From: an uncultured Clostridium sp.
GTDB lineage: Bacteria; Bacillota; Clostridia; Clostridiales; Clostridiaceae
Assembly (NCBI GenBank): GCA_934755305.1
Contig: CAKVLD010000002.1
Coordinates: 1-64,000, forward strand
Direction of reading: 5' to 3'
Length of the DNA stretch: 64,000 nt
The notes under the pieces were generated by a model. The model saw only the letters and a program-made list of their open reading frames with translations. It was not told the origin of the DNA and searched no databases. Of this stretch, positions 36,422-45,538 are shown piece by piece. Position numbers and translations under genes: made by a program. Each line of letters begins with the position of its first letter. Within the stretch, counting starts at the first letter, position 1.

Positions 36422-37459
36422 TTACTCCTGTTGTCCTTGTAATATTGCTAGTATCTTTTTACTAGCAGCTTCATCAGTAACAAGAACTCCATTTGTATTA
36501 TTACGTTGAGTTGAAATTATCGACTCTACTTTATTTTTACCACCTGCTACAGCAATATGCGTATTAATTTTTCTTGATTCATTAATGCCTATTCCTATAG
36601 GTGTTGCTTGAGATACTACTTCTGAATCCTTATTAAAATAACATCCAAAAGCTTCTCCTATAGCTCCTAATTTAGTAAGTCTATTAATTTCTTTTTCAGA
36701 TGCTCCTCTTTTCATTGCCATAGTTTTTGCATTACCAATACCATATATTAAGATATCAGCATGATGTATGCAATCTATAACTTCCTTAATTTCCTTTTCC
36801 TTAAGGATACTATCAAGTATTTCTAAAGAAAGGTTTTCAGGAATATGCAGAAGCTTGTAAGTTCCATTTATTTTTTCTGCTAAAGATGCAGCTAAGGTAT
36901 TTGCTTGTGTTTCCACTTTTCTTCCCATACCACCTCTAGCTGGAACCACTAATATATTTGAAAAGTTATTTATCCTAGGAAAGGCTTCAACAACTTCCTT
37001 AAGCGTACTACCACCAGTTAAAGCAATTATACTATCATCTTTAATTATATCTTTAACATAATTTGAACATGCTTTACCTAATTCCTTTAAAATTGCAGGG
37101 TTCTCTTCTGAATCACCTGGGACTACTATAACCTGTCTAAGATTAAGTAATTTTTTTATTTCAGATTCAATTTCCGATAAACCTCTTATTTCGTGAATGA
37201 AATCTTTTAACCTTATAACAATTTCTTTTCCACTATTACTAATTGTCATTCCCGGAGTATTTATTTCTATTAAACCTTGCTCTTTCAAAAAATTAATTTC
37301 TGTTCTAACTATTCTTTCACCCATATTTAGTTGATTAGCTAAAATCCTTCTTCCTATAGGTTGATTATAATATATAGTCCTTAGTATATTGTATCTTTTT
37401 TCGAGCACATCTACAAGTTCAGGAACTATCTTTCTTTCAAGCTGTAATATTTCCTCCAA
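36422..37459 (-). CDS. cggR: Central glycolytic genes regulator (CggR)
   Basis: Residues 1-85 are a DNA-binding domain (YYNQPIGRRILANQLNMGER, EINFLKEQGLIEI). Residues 90-345 form a SorC-type sugar-phosphate-binding domain (LTGGSTLKEVVEAF, GGMGRKVETQANTLAA, VAVAGGKNK-like). In Bacillus CggR represses its own operon and is released by fructose-1,6-bisphosphate. I chose the TTG at 37459, eight bases after AGGAG, over a GTG three codons earlier that overlaps the RBS. Operator-like repeats stand just upstream. Confidence 0.93.
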   Translation of the reverse strand: MEEILQLERKIVPELVDVLEKRYNILRTIYYNQPIGRRILANQLNMGERIVRTEINFLKEQGLIEINTPGMTISNSGKEIVIRLKDFIHEIRGLSEIESEIKKLLNLRQVIVVPGDSEENPAILKELGKACSNYVKDIIKDDSIIALTGGSTLKEVVEAFPRINNFSNILVVPARGGMGRKVETQANTLAASLAEKINGTYKLLHIPENLSLEILDSILKEKEIKEVIDCIHHADILIYGIGNAKTMAMKRGASEKEINRLTKLGAIGEAFGCYFNKDSEVVSQATPIGIGINESRKINTHIAVAGGKNKVESIISTQRNNTNGVLVTDEAASKKILAILQGQQE

Positions 37460-37486
37460 CTTAAACACTCCTTTGGGCTTTTATGT

Positions 37487-37549
37487 GTCCCACTATCTTT
37501 TTTTTCGTCCCACATGTATTATTATAAATCAAGATGAATAATTTTTAAA
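37487..37549 (-). promoter_or_regulatory. cggR promoter and CggR operator-like repeats
   Basis: On the minus strand a TTTAAA -35 and a TATAAT -10 at 37521-37526 are 17 bases apart. Just downstream are two TGGGAC repeats whose GGGAC cores start exactly 20 bases apart (37491 and 37511). The Bacillus subtilis CggR operator has two CGGGAC repeats with the same 20-bp period. Placement after the -10 fits a repressor that blocks elongation. Confidence 0.7.
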
Positions 37550-37643
37550 GCCCTTATATAAATTTTTTAAAAAATCTTTACTAAAAAAACTTATTTTATT
37601 TCTTTCCTATACATCTACTTCTAAGATTTGTAAAAATAATAAT

Positions 37644-38975
37644 TTATATCCTTTTTCTCTTGCTAGATGCTTTTATTCCTAATTCTTCTCTATACTTAGC
37701 TACTGTTCTCCTCGAAATATTAATATTGTTTTCATTTAAAATATCACAAATACTTTGATCTGACATAGGTTTAGTTATATCTTCCCCTTTTATTAGTTCT
37801 TTAATTCTATTTTTAATTTCCACTACTGCTACTTCTTCTTTATTTATATTATTTTTATGTAAACTACTAACAAATAAGTCTTTTAACCTTACAGTACCAA
37901 AAGGTGTTAATATGTGCTTATCTTTTATAGCCCTACTAATAGTAGATTGACTCAAATTTAATTTATCTGCCATAACCTTCAAATTCATAGGTTTTAAATA
38001 TTTCTTTCCTTTTACAAAATATTCATTTTGTAATCTTACAATCTCAATAATCACCTTACTTAAAGTATTTCTTCTATTATTAATACTTTTAATTAAATCT
38101 GAAGCCTCTTTTATTTTTTCTTTAATATATATATCTCCTTTTAACTCATCATATTCAGTACTAATTTTTATTTTAGGTAATAACTCATCATTAAGTATTA
38201 CTAAAAACTCATTATTTATATTTTTTATTTCTGCATCTGGAACTACATAATTAATATCTTCTCCAGTAAAAAAACTTCTTCCTGGCTTTGGTTCTAATTT
38301 TTTAATTACATCTCCATATTCTTGAGCTTTCTTTAGAGTTATATTCCATTTTTTTGATATAGCTTTAAAATTATTTTTAGCAACATCCTCTAAATAATTA
38401 TCAATGATATCATATAAGATATCATGATTTTCTTCTAAATGTTTTACTTGCACCTTTAGACATTGTTTTAAGTTCATTGATCCAACACCGTAAGGCTCTA
38501 AATTTTCAATAGTACTAAATGCTTCTTCTACCACTTTTTCATTTTTAAATTTTTCTATAACTTCTTTTTTACTTATTTCTAGATAACCTTTATTATTTAT
38601 ATTTTCTATCAGATAATATAGAACTTTAGATATCTCATTATCTAAACTTATTTCCATAACTTGTTCATACAAATACTCTTTTAAAGACTTTTTTTTGTAT
38701 ATGAAATTTAAAGCTGAAGCATATTCCTTATTTTCTTCAGAATAGTTTCTTAATGCATAATCACTAATGACTTCATCATTTTTAATGCCGTTATTATCCT
38801 CAATATAATTAATCGAAAAATCTTCTTCTATTTCCAATACAGGATTTCTTTCAAATTCTTCATTGATATACTCTTTTAAATCTCCAATAGGCATCTCAAG
38901 TACTTTTATGGATAATTTCATTTCATTACTTAGTTTTAATTTTTGCTCCTGTATAATCTTATAAGAATACTTCAC
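37644..38975 (-). CDS. rpoN: RNA polymerase sigma-54 factor
   Basis: The 443-residue protein starts with the Gln/Leu-rich activator region (IQEQKLKLSNEMKLSIKVLE). The core-binding region follows (LEPYGVGSMNLKQCLKVQVK), then the HTH (LSQSTISRAIKDKHI) and the RpoN box SRRTVAKYREELGI at the end, all in order. I chose the GTG at 38975 because GGGGTGATAG lies just ahead; an ATG seven codons earlier has no RBS. No activator gene of the AAA+ class is in the window. It is next to cggR but has its own promoter region. Confidence 0.93.
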   Translation of the reverse strand: MKYSYKIIQEQKLKLSNEMKLSIKVLEMPIGDLKEYINEEFERNPVLEIEEDFSINYIEDNNGIKNDEVISDYALRNYSEENKEYASALNFIYKKKSLKEYLYEQVMEISLDNEISKVLYYLIENINNKGYLEISKKEVIEKFKNEKVVEEAFSTIENLEPYGVGSMNLKQCLKVQVKHLEENHDILYDIIDNYLEDVAKNNFKAISKKWNITLKKAQEYGDVIKKLEPKPGRSFFTGEDINYVVPDAEIKNINNEFLVILNDELLPKIKISTEYDELKGDIYIKEKIKEASDLIKSINNRRNTLSKVIIEIVRLQNEYFVKGKKYLKPMNLKVMADKLNLSQSTISRAIKDKHILTPFGTVRLKDLFVSSLHKNNINKEEVAVVEIKNRIKELIKGEDITKPMSDQSICDILNENNINISRRTVAKYREELGIKASSKRKRI

Positions 38976-39065
38976 ACCTATCACCCCAATAACCATAATT
39001 TTAAACTATTATACAAATATATTTTAATTTATATTTTTTGCATTGTATACTTTTATTTACCACAA

Positions 39066-39095
39066 AAAAAGCTGCCTCTTACGAGACAACTTTTT
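39066..39095 (-). terminator. degV terminator
   Basis: AAAAAGCTGCCTC and GAGACAACTTTTT form a stem with G-U pairs and a 4-nt loop. It overlaps the degV stop codon by two bases. Confidence 0.75.
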
Positions 39096-39942
39096 AATTT
39101 GGCTTTTTCTTTGAAAAGAAAAACACCCCTGTTGCATTATTCCCTGAATGTATTCCTACTGTACATCCTACTTTAGCATCTATATAATTAATATTTTCTG
39201 AATCAAAATGCTCTTTTATAGGGTTATATACATCTTCATTATTTACATTTAATAAAATTATAGGCATATCTTCAAGACATTCAAACTCTTCAATATCTTT
39301 AATAATCCTTTTAACGGCTTTTTTACTTCCTCTAACTTTATCCTTAACAGACATTACTCCATCTTTTACTTCAAGTACAAGTTTAATTCCTAAAACTCCA
39401 GTTACTACACTTATTCCTTTAGAAATTCTACCACCCTTAACTAGGTTTTCTAAAGATTCAAAGCTCAAAGAAGAACAAATATAATTTTTCTTTTCTTCTA
39501 AGTCTTCTATTATTTCATTAAAGCTCTTTCCTGCATCTCTTAAAATAGCAGCTCTATAAGCTAACAATCCTAAACCACCTGTAACTGATCTTGAATCAAC
39601 AACGTAAATATCATCACTTTCTATCATCTCTTTAGCAAGACATGCTGATTGATAAGTACCGCTCATGCTTGATGAAAGGTGAAGTGATATTATTTTGTAT
39701 CCTTCATCTAAATATTTTCTATATGCTTCTTCGAATCTTGGTGGTGTTACTTGAGATGTATTTGGAAAAACATCTCCATTATCTATCTTATCAAATAATT
39801 GATCAATATTTATTTCTAATCCATCACGATAACTTTCTTCACCAAAATTAATTAATAAAGGCAATACTGTTATATCTAACTTTTCAAAAACTTCCTTAGG
39901 TAAATCTGCTGAACTATCTGTAATTATTTTTATCTTTTCCAC
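39094..39942 (-). CDS. DegV-family fatty-acid-binding protein
   Basis: The 282-residue protein opens with KIIIDSSADLPKE-like KIITDSSADLPKEV, then TSQVTPPRFEEAYRKYLDEG, HLSSSMSGTYQSACLA and VDSRSVTGGLGLL, the classic DegV residues that hold a fatty-acid carboxylate. C-terminal CTVGIHSGNNATGVFF is also typical. In Firmicutes such proteins present fatty acids to the FakA kinase, but no fakA is in this window. I chose the GTG at 39942, ten bases after GAGGGG; an ATG three codons earlier is too close to the RBS. Confidence 0.9.
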   Translation of the reverse strand: MEKIKIITDSSADLPKEVFEKLDITVLPLLINFGEESYRDGLEINIDQLFDKIDNGDVFPNTSQVTPPRFEEAYRKYLDEGYKIISLHLSSSMSGTYQSACLAKEMIESDDIYVVDSRSVTGGLGLLAYRAAILRDAGKSFNEIIEDLEEKKNYICSSLSFESLENLVKGGRISKGISVVTGVLGIKLVLEVKDGVMSVKDKVRGSKKAVKRIIKDIEEFECLEDMPIILLNVNNEDVYNPIKEHFDSENINYIDAKVGCTVGIHSGNNATGVFFFSKKKPN

Positions 39943-39962
39943 TATATTCATTCCCCTCTATC

Positions 39963-40424
39963 TTATTTCATATTAGGAAATCCAATTTGTCTTAAAGCTT
40001 CATATCCTATTATTGCAACTGTATTTGATAAATTTAAACTTCTTAAACTAGTCTTTATCATTGGTATTCTTATATTTTCAATTCTATTATGAACTTCTTC
40101 TGGAACACCTGCTGTTTCTTTACCAAACATTATAAAATCACCTTTTTGGAATGATACTTCATCATAATGTTCTCCACCATGTGTTGTTGCTAAAAAAATT
40201 CTTTGATCTCCGTACTTTTCCATAAATGCTTCATAACTTTCATGAACTTCTAAATTTAGATCCTTCCAATAATCTAATCCCGCTCTTCTTAAATGTTTTT
40301 CATCTAATTCAAAACCTAATGGTTTAATTAGGTGTAATTTTGAGTCTATTAAAACGCATGTTCTTGCTATGTTACCAGTATTTTGTGGTATTTCAGGTTG
40401 ATATAAAACTATATTTAAATTCAA
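39963..40424 (-). CDS. trmL: tRNA (cytidine/uridine-34 2'-O)-methyltransferase TrmL
   Basis: The 153-residue SPOUT enzyme has VLYQPEIPQNTGNIARTC, GFELDEKHLRRAGLDYW, MFGKETAGVPEEV and the knot with IPMIKTSLRSLNLSNTVAII. It methylates the wobble ribose of tRNA-Leu species with AdoMet. I chose the TTG at 40424, seven bases after GGAGGG. It lies just upstream of degV in the same direction. Confidence 0.92.
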   Translation of the reverse strand: MNLNIVLYQPEIPQNTGNIARTCVLIDSKLHLIKPLGFELDEKHLRRAGLDYWKDLNLEVHESYEAFMEKYGDQRIFLATTHGGEHYDEVSFQKGDFIMFGKETAGVPEEVHNRIENIRIPMIKTSLRSLNLSNTVAIIGYEALRQIGFPNMK

Positions 40425-40572
40425 TATTTTACCCTCCATTATACTTTTACTAATATTATTCAATAATACTACAGTAATATATATTTAGTCAAAAATTTTT
40501 ATCTTAAACTTATTATAACTATTTTATCATATCATTATTTAAAAACAAATATCCTAAACTTAACAAAATTTA

Positions 40573-41865
40573 TTAGCTATTAGTACTAGGTTTATATGTG
40601 TCAGTTGCAATAAGTTCTCTATTTATCTCTACTCCATTTTTATAAGTAACCTGATATGATCTTGCTTTTGTATTACCTGCTGAATCAACACCTAAATTTT
40701 CTGCCACTAACTCATAAGTTTTTCCCCCTAATGCTGATGAATCTCCATATATATTAAATGTTACATTACCACCTCCAGCAATACCTTCAATATATATAGG
40801 AAAATCATATGTATTAGTAAACTTATAATCTAAACTTCCCCAGGCAACAGTGGCATCTAATCCTGGTTCAGCATAACCTACAGTCATCATGTGATTATAT
40901 CTTTCTACAGACCTTATATTCGCTCTCATAACTGCTCTATATAATGTTGTGCTAACTTGACATATGCCACCTGCTTCTACTTGCTCAACTTTTCCATTTA
41001 TATAGCCACCAGCATTTTTATACTTTCCTCTTCCTTTTTGAGATACTTCTGAGTAACTAAAAGTTTCTCCAGGCATTAATACAGTACCATTAACTAAAGA
41101 TGTTGCTAATTCTAGATTATATCCTCTATCTCCAACTGAATAGTTTGTACTAAAAGTTGACATTCTATTTTTTATTTTAGATAAGTCCGCATATGTTATT
41201 TTAGCATTTTCTTCAATTAAAGAATATTCTACATTAGTTTCAGTATTTACATTTGAATTAATTACTGATTTCAACTTCTCTTCAAAATTTTCAGTATCCA
41301 ATTTATATCCTATAGTTTCTTTTGAAACATTTATAGCACCACCATTAATAGATATTGTGGCATTCTTAGGCGAAATTTCAACCTTATCACTTATAGTCTC
41401 TTTAATTGTACTTATTTTTTCTTCATCATAAGTAAATTCTAATTCTATATCATGTCTTTCGTTATTCTTGTTTTTAATTAATGAATTCTTGGCGAAAATT
41501 CCTTTATCTTTACCAAAATTAATAGCATCTTCAGCACTTTTTTCAACATTAAAAGTTGCTGACAAGTCACTATATTTATAATTAAAAGCTTGTCCATTAA
41601 CTGATATATTTATTTTTTTATCTCCAATTTTATTATTAAATTTATCATTTAGTATTTCGATGGCTTCTTCTTTAGTTTTTCCACCTAAATCTATACCTTC
41701 CACCATTACTCCTGAATATATTTTATCTTCCCACTTATCAGTAAATGACTTAGTAGATAAAACATACGCTAAAAATGCAGAAAAAATAATAACAACTACC
41801 GCTGAAATTTGGAAATATATATTGTTTATAATAGTCGCTTTTCTTCTTCTTCTTCTACTTCTCAA
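40573..41865 (-). CDS. VanW-family cell-wall protein with N-terminal membrane anchor
   Basis: A basic run (RSRRRRRK) precedes one membrane segment (FQISAVVVIIFSAFLAYVLS), so the rest should lie outside. A peptidoglycan-binding-like domain follows (VMVEGIDLGGKTKEEAIEIL to about residue 230). The VanW domain then has STFSTNYSVGDRGYNLELAT, LVNGTVLMPGETFSYSEVSQ and GGICQVSTTLYRAVMRANI. Such proteins are widespread in clostridia and not linked to drug resistance by themselves. I chose the TTG at 41865, eight bases after GGAAGGGG. Confidence 0.85.
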   Translation of the reverse strand: MRSRRRRRKATIINNIYFQISAVVVIIFSAFLAYVLSTKSFTDKWEDKIYSGVMVEGIDLGGKTKEEAIEILNDKFNNKIGDKKINISVNGQAFNYKYSDLSATFNVEKSAEDAINFGKDKGIFAKNSLIKNKNNERHDIELEFTYDEEKISTIKETISDKVEISPKNATISINGGAINVSKETIGYKLDTENFEEKLKSVINSNVNTETNVEYSLIEENAKITYADLSKIKNRMSTFSTNYSVGDRGYNLELATSLVNGTVLMPGETFSYSEVSQKGRGKYKNAGGYINGKVEQVEAGGICQVSTTLYRAVMRANIRSVERYNHMMTVGYAEPGLDATVAWGSLDYKFTNTYDFPIYIEGIAGGGNVTFNIYGDSSALGGKTYELVAENLGVDSAGNTKARSYQVTYKNGVEINRELIATDTYKPSTNS

Positions 41866-41984
41866 GATACTATCCCCTTCCATAACTTAGGCAAAATATT
41901 ATAAATTATTACCTAATCTATTATATATTAATAAAATAAAAAATATAAGATATTTATACTATATATATTCTAAAAAAACTTGAT

Positions 41985-42012
41985 AAAAAAGAGGGGATTG
42001 CCCCCCCTTTTT
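41985..42012 (-). terminator. Terminator after GH25 gene
   Basis: AAAAAAGAGGGG, ATTG and CCCCCCTTTTT form a GC-rich stem ending in T-runs, overlapping the stop codon of the lysozyme gene. Confidence 0.75.
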
Positions 42013-42952
42013 ACAAAATAAATTTTGCTCTCTTTTTAGATGTATCTCCATCATAATCAAAAGCTTCTATTGTAATGTTAATTTTACTTCCTTTAGGAAC
42101 ATTTAATGTATTTATAGGGATTTTAAACTCAGTATCTTTTTCATCTACTGTTCCAACCCAATATCCATTTACAAAAATATTATAACCTAACAAATCAACA
42201 TCAGGTACCCTATTCCAAGTAACTATAATATTGCTACCTTCTTTCCTAGCTTTAAGTCCTGTAACATTACTAGGTTGCATTAACAATGCTATATTATTAG
42301 GTCCCCAATTTGCATCTACTGGATTTCCAATACCTTGAACTCTTAGATCTTCACTAAATTGCCATACTCTCCACCTAGTCCACCCACCTTGATCTGCTGG
42401 ATATGGTGGGTTTCCTGGTATCTTTGTATACATAGCTATCCATAAAGGCATCTTCTTTAAAGGGTATCCTTTCCCTGGTATATAAAAATTATTATAAATA
42501 CTTATAAAAAATGATCCTGTGTATAACATTAACTTTCTTCTGGTTTTCTTTTCAAATCTATTTCTAAATCTCTCTATCCAATCTATTAAAGCTTTAGTTG
42601 ATATAGATTTATCTAAAGGCACCTCTACATCTATAACAGGAAATAAATCTCCATAATCTTTAGTACCAAATCCTTCTTGAAGCACATCTATAAAACCATC
42701 GCATTGTCTATCTGCTGTATTTAAGTCATAAGATGGTACTCCAAAATGATACGCTCCTACAGGTATTCCAACCTCTCTTGATCTAGCTGCAAAATCAATA
42801 AATTTTTTATCTATTCTAAATCTACCCGTAGCTGAGCCTGAAGATCTTAAATATAAAAAGTCTATTTTAGTAGCTAATATGTTAAAATTAACATTTTGAG
42901 TATATTCATTAATATCTACTCCAAAAAGACTATTCGGATTTTTATTTTGCAT
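42011..42952 (-). CDS. GH25 lysozyme-like protein with fibronectin-type tail
   Basis: Residues 8-215 form a GH25 muramidase domain. FGVDINEYTQNV and LFPVIDVEVP carry the acidic pair (D-x-E), and PVGAYHFGVPS, KLMLYTGSFF and RWRVWQFSEDL are also typical. Residues 225-313 form a fibronectin type III-like domain (KARKEGSNIIVTWNRVPDVD). I see no signal peptide with the ATG at 42952 (GGAGGAACT ahead), so it may be released by lysis, a holin or a phage-like route. It may act on the cell's own wall. Confidence 0.85.
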   Translation of the reverse strand: MQNKNPNSLFGVDINEYTQNVNFNILATKIDFLYLRSSGSATGRFRIDKKFIDFAARSREVGIPVGAYHFGVPSYDLNTADRQCDGFIDVLQEGFGTKDYGDLFPVIDVEVPLDKSISTKALIDWIERFRNRFEKKTRRKLMLYTGSFFISIYNNFYIPGKGYPLKKMPLWIAMYTKIPGNPPYPADQGGWTRWRVWQFSEDLRVQGIGNPVDANWGPNNIALLMQPSNVTGLKARKEGSNIIVTWNRVPDVDLLGYNIFVNGYWVGTVDEKDTEFKIPINTLNVPKGSKINITIEAFDYDGDTSKKRAKFIL

Positions 42953-43016
42953 AGTTCCTCCAAGAACAAATTTCTTTCTCTTTATTAGGATATTTATTTT
43001 CATATAAAAAAGTTAC

Positions 43017-44528
43017 TTATTTCTCATGCTTTAATCTTACATAGAAACTAATATCTTCTCCAATACACTCTGCCCATATACTTCCACCGTGTAATTCTAC
43101 TATATTTTTAGAAATTGCAAGTCCTAATCCTGACCCTCCAGTAGCTGCATTTCTAGATTCATCCACTCTATAAAATCTATCAAATAACTTACTTACCTTT
43201 TCACTAGATATATTAGCTCCTTTATTTTTTATTCGAACTATAGCATCTCCTTCACTTTCATATACCATTACATTTACTGCACCTGGTTTATAAGAATACT
43301 TTATTGCATTAGTTAATAAATTTTCAAATACTCTAACCATCTTATCTGGGTCTAATTCAACATAGATTTTATCTTTAAAAGATTTTTTTACTACAGATAA
43401 GTTATTTTGCTCAAATAAAGGAATCATTTCTTCTGTTAGTTGAAATAAAAACTCTGTCAAATTTACTTTTTGCTTAACAATTTTAATTCCATCGTTATTT
43501 AACTTTGTATATTCAAATAAATCCTCTATTAATATCTTTAATTTTTCTGATTTATTAAATGCTATATTTAAATACTCTTTCTTAGTCTCCTCACTATCAT
43601 ACTTTTCATCTTTAACAAGACCAATATAGCCCATTATAGAAGTAAGAGGTGTTCTTAGGTCATGAGATACATTTGTAATAAGATCAGCCTTTGACTTTTC
43701 TGCATTTCTCTCTGAAATTATCTTTTTATTAATTTCATTTGCCATATAATTAATATTACTTGCTAAGTTACTTATTTCATCATTTCCTCTTTCTTCTATA
43801 TGATATTGCAAATTACCACTTGCTATATTTCTAAGTCCTATTGCTATTTCATCTAAATATTTCATCTTTTTATTAGTTATCATAATGAATAAAATTATAA
43901 ACATGATACAAGTTAATAATAAAGAAAAATAAGAATGCTCACTTTCATATACAGTATATTTTATATTAGCATCTGGAGTATCTTGATACAAAAAATAGCA
44001 ACGTGTTTCTCCGATGTTTAATGGATATATATATTTTCGCTCTTTACCACTATTCTCATCAACTTCTTCATTGGTAATACTAGATATAGCTGAAAATATA
44101 TCTATTCTATCTTCTATTACATTAGATGTCTTTTTTAAAATATTTCCATCTAAATCAACTATATAAGCTTTAGCCCCTTTAGTTTCTTCTATATTACTTA
44201 AAAAGTCATAAAAGAACTCTTCATTATTTAAAGTTAAATCCTTATTCTCTTGCAATCTATAAACATATAATTTAGATTCTTCTTTTATAACGTCATAATT
44301 ATAAGTAATATTAGCTACACTTTTTTCTCTTTTCATAGATCTATTTACAAAACCATAAAATATAAAGGAAGTTACAAAACATATTGCTATAACCACCATA
44401 AGTTCAAATCTTATACTCTTTTCTATTTTTTTCATTAAGTAGTCAATATATTTTCTTATTGGATTAAAAATCTTTTTATTATATATATTTTTTATAAATC
44501 TATTTTTACTTATCAATTTTATACCCAA
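43017..44528 (-). CDS. Sensor histidine kinase, VanS-like
   Basis: The 503-residue protein has two membrane segments (near 40-62 and 200-220) with an extracellular sensor domain of about 140 residues between. The HAMP region is near 225-275 (GLRNIASGNLQYHIEERGND). The phosphoacceptor is NVSHDLRTPLTSIMGYIG, and the N, G1 and G2 boxes are ENLLTNAIKYSYKP, VRIKNKGANIS and GGSGLGLAISKNIVELHGG. It overlaps the response regulator gene by 23 bases, so they form a pair. The TTG start is close to its RBS and another TTG four codons in is possible. Confidence 0.9.
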   Translation of the reverse strand: MGIKLISKNRFIKNIYNKKIFNPIRKYIDYLMKKIEKSIRFELMVVIAICFVTSFIFYGFVNRSMKREKSVANITYNYDVIKEESKLYVYRLQENKDLTLNNEEFFYDFLSNIEETKGAKAYIVDLDGNILKKTSNVIEDRIDIFSAISSITNEEVDENSGKERKYIYPLNIGETRCYFLYQDTPDANIKYTVYESEHSYFSLLLTCIMFIILFIMITNKKMKYLDEIAIGLRNIASGNLQYHIEERGNDEISNLASNINYMANEINKKIISERNAEKSKADLITNVSHDLRTPLTSIMGYIGLVKDEKYDSEETKKEYLNIAFNKSEKLKILIEDLFEYTKLNNDGIKIVKQKVNLTEFLFQLTEEMIPLFEQNNLSVVKKSFKDKIYVELDPDKMVRVFENLLTNAIKYSYKPGAVNVMVYESEGDAIVRIKNKGANISSEKVSKLFDRFYRVDESRNAATGGSGLGLAISKNIVELHGGSIWAECIGEDISFYVRLKHEK

Positions 44529-45216
44529 CCCCCCAAACAGTTTTTATAAACCTAGGTTTTCTTGGATTTTCTTCTATCTTTTCTCTTATCTTTCTTATAT
44601 GAACCATAACAGTATTATCTGATTCCATAAATTCTTGATTCCAAACACTTTCGTATATATTAGTTATTGAAAATACCTTTCCCCTGCTCTTAGCTAATAA
44701 TACTAAAATATCAAATTCAGTTGGAGTGAGCTTTATGTTTTTATCATCAATTTTAACTTCATGAGTTTCTAAGTTTATTTCTAAATCTTCTATTCTAATT
44801 ATCTCTTCATTAGATAAAGATTCTTGAATACTGCTTACCTTTGGATTTAATCTATAAAATCTTCTTAATTGAGACTTTACTCTTGCTACAAGCTCTAAAG
44901 GATTAAATGGTTTAGTCAAGTAATCATCTGCTCCCATATTTAATCCTAAAATTTTATCTACATCTTCTGATTTTGCTGATAACATAATTATAGGAATTTC
45001 TCTTTCTTCCCTAATTTTTAAACAAGTTTGAATACCATCTAACTTTGGCATCATTATATCTAAAATTACTAAATCAATATCTTTATTATTTTCTAATACT
45101 TCTAATGCCTCTTCTCCATTTGCACATTTCAAAGTATTATACCCTTCGCTTTTTAAATATATTTCAACTAAATTTCTAATTTCTTTTTCATCATCTACTA
45201 TTAAAATCTTTTCCAT
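44506..45216 (-). CDS. OmpR/PhoB-type response regulator, VanR-like
   Basis: The 236-residue protein has the receiver domain (ILIVDDEKEIRNLVEIYLK, phosphoacceptor Asp in LVILDIMMPKLDG, and ADDYLTKPFNPLELVARV). It has the winged-helix output domain (LTPTEFDILVLLAKSRG, DNTVMVHIRKIREKIEE, VWGVGYKI). I chose the ATG at 45216 after GGAGGAGGGC. It lies upstream of, and overlaps, the histidine kinase. Targets are unknown; the nearby lysozyme and VanW genes are candidates by position. Confidence 0.93.
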   Translation of the reverse strand: MEKILIVDDEKEIRNLVEIYLKSEGYNTLKCANGEEALEVLENNKDIDLVILDIMMPKLDGIQTCLKIREEREIPIIMLSAKSEDVDKILGLNMGADDYLTKPFNPLELVARVKSQLRRFYRLNPKVSSIQESLSNEEIIRIEDLEINLETHEVKIDDKNIKLTPTEFDILVLLAKSRGKVFSITNIYESVWNQEFMESDNTVMVHIRKIREKIEENPRKPRFIKTVWGVGYKIDK

Positions 45217-45380
45217 AATGCCCTCCTCCAATAATATTTATATTCTTATCCTAAATCTTATCAGATTAATCAACTATATTCTACCTATCATATCTTAATT
45301 TAACTGCTTATAACTTCTTAAGAATTTCTTAATGAAGTATCATCACTTTAACTTACAAATACCTTCATATAAATTAATTA

Positions 45381-45432
45381 AATATTCTTTTGCATTAAAT
45401 GTTTTTTTACATCAAATATTCTTTTGCATTAA
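45381..45432. repeat. Three degenerate 17-bp tandem repeats
   Basis: The unit ATATTCTTTTGCATTAA occurs three times with changes (the middle one reads ATGTTTTTTTACATCAA). It matches the array at 16261-16339. It lies in the gap between the response regulator gene and ddl, which otherwise shows no gene. Confidence 0.65.
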
Positions 45433-45538
45433 AAAAAGATCCATATTATTGATATAAGTCTTCTAAACAAATCTTTATAATTTGTTACATATAACCTATC
45501 AATATTATGAATCTTTTTATCTATAATAAATCAAACTT

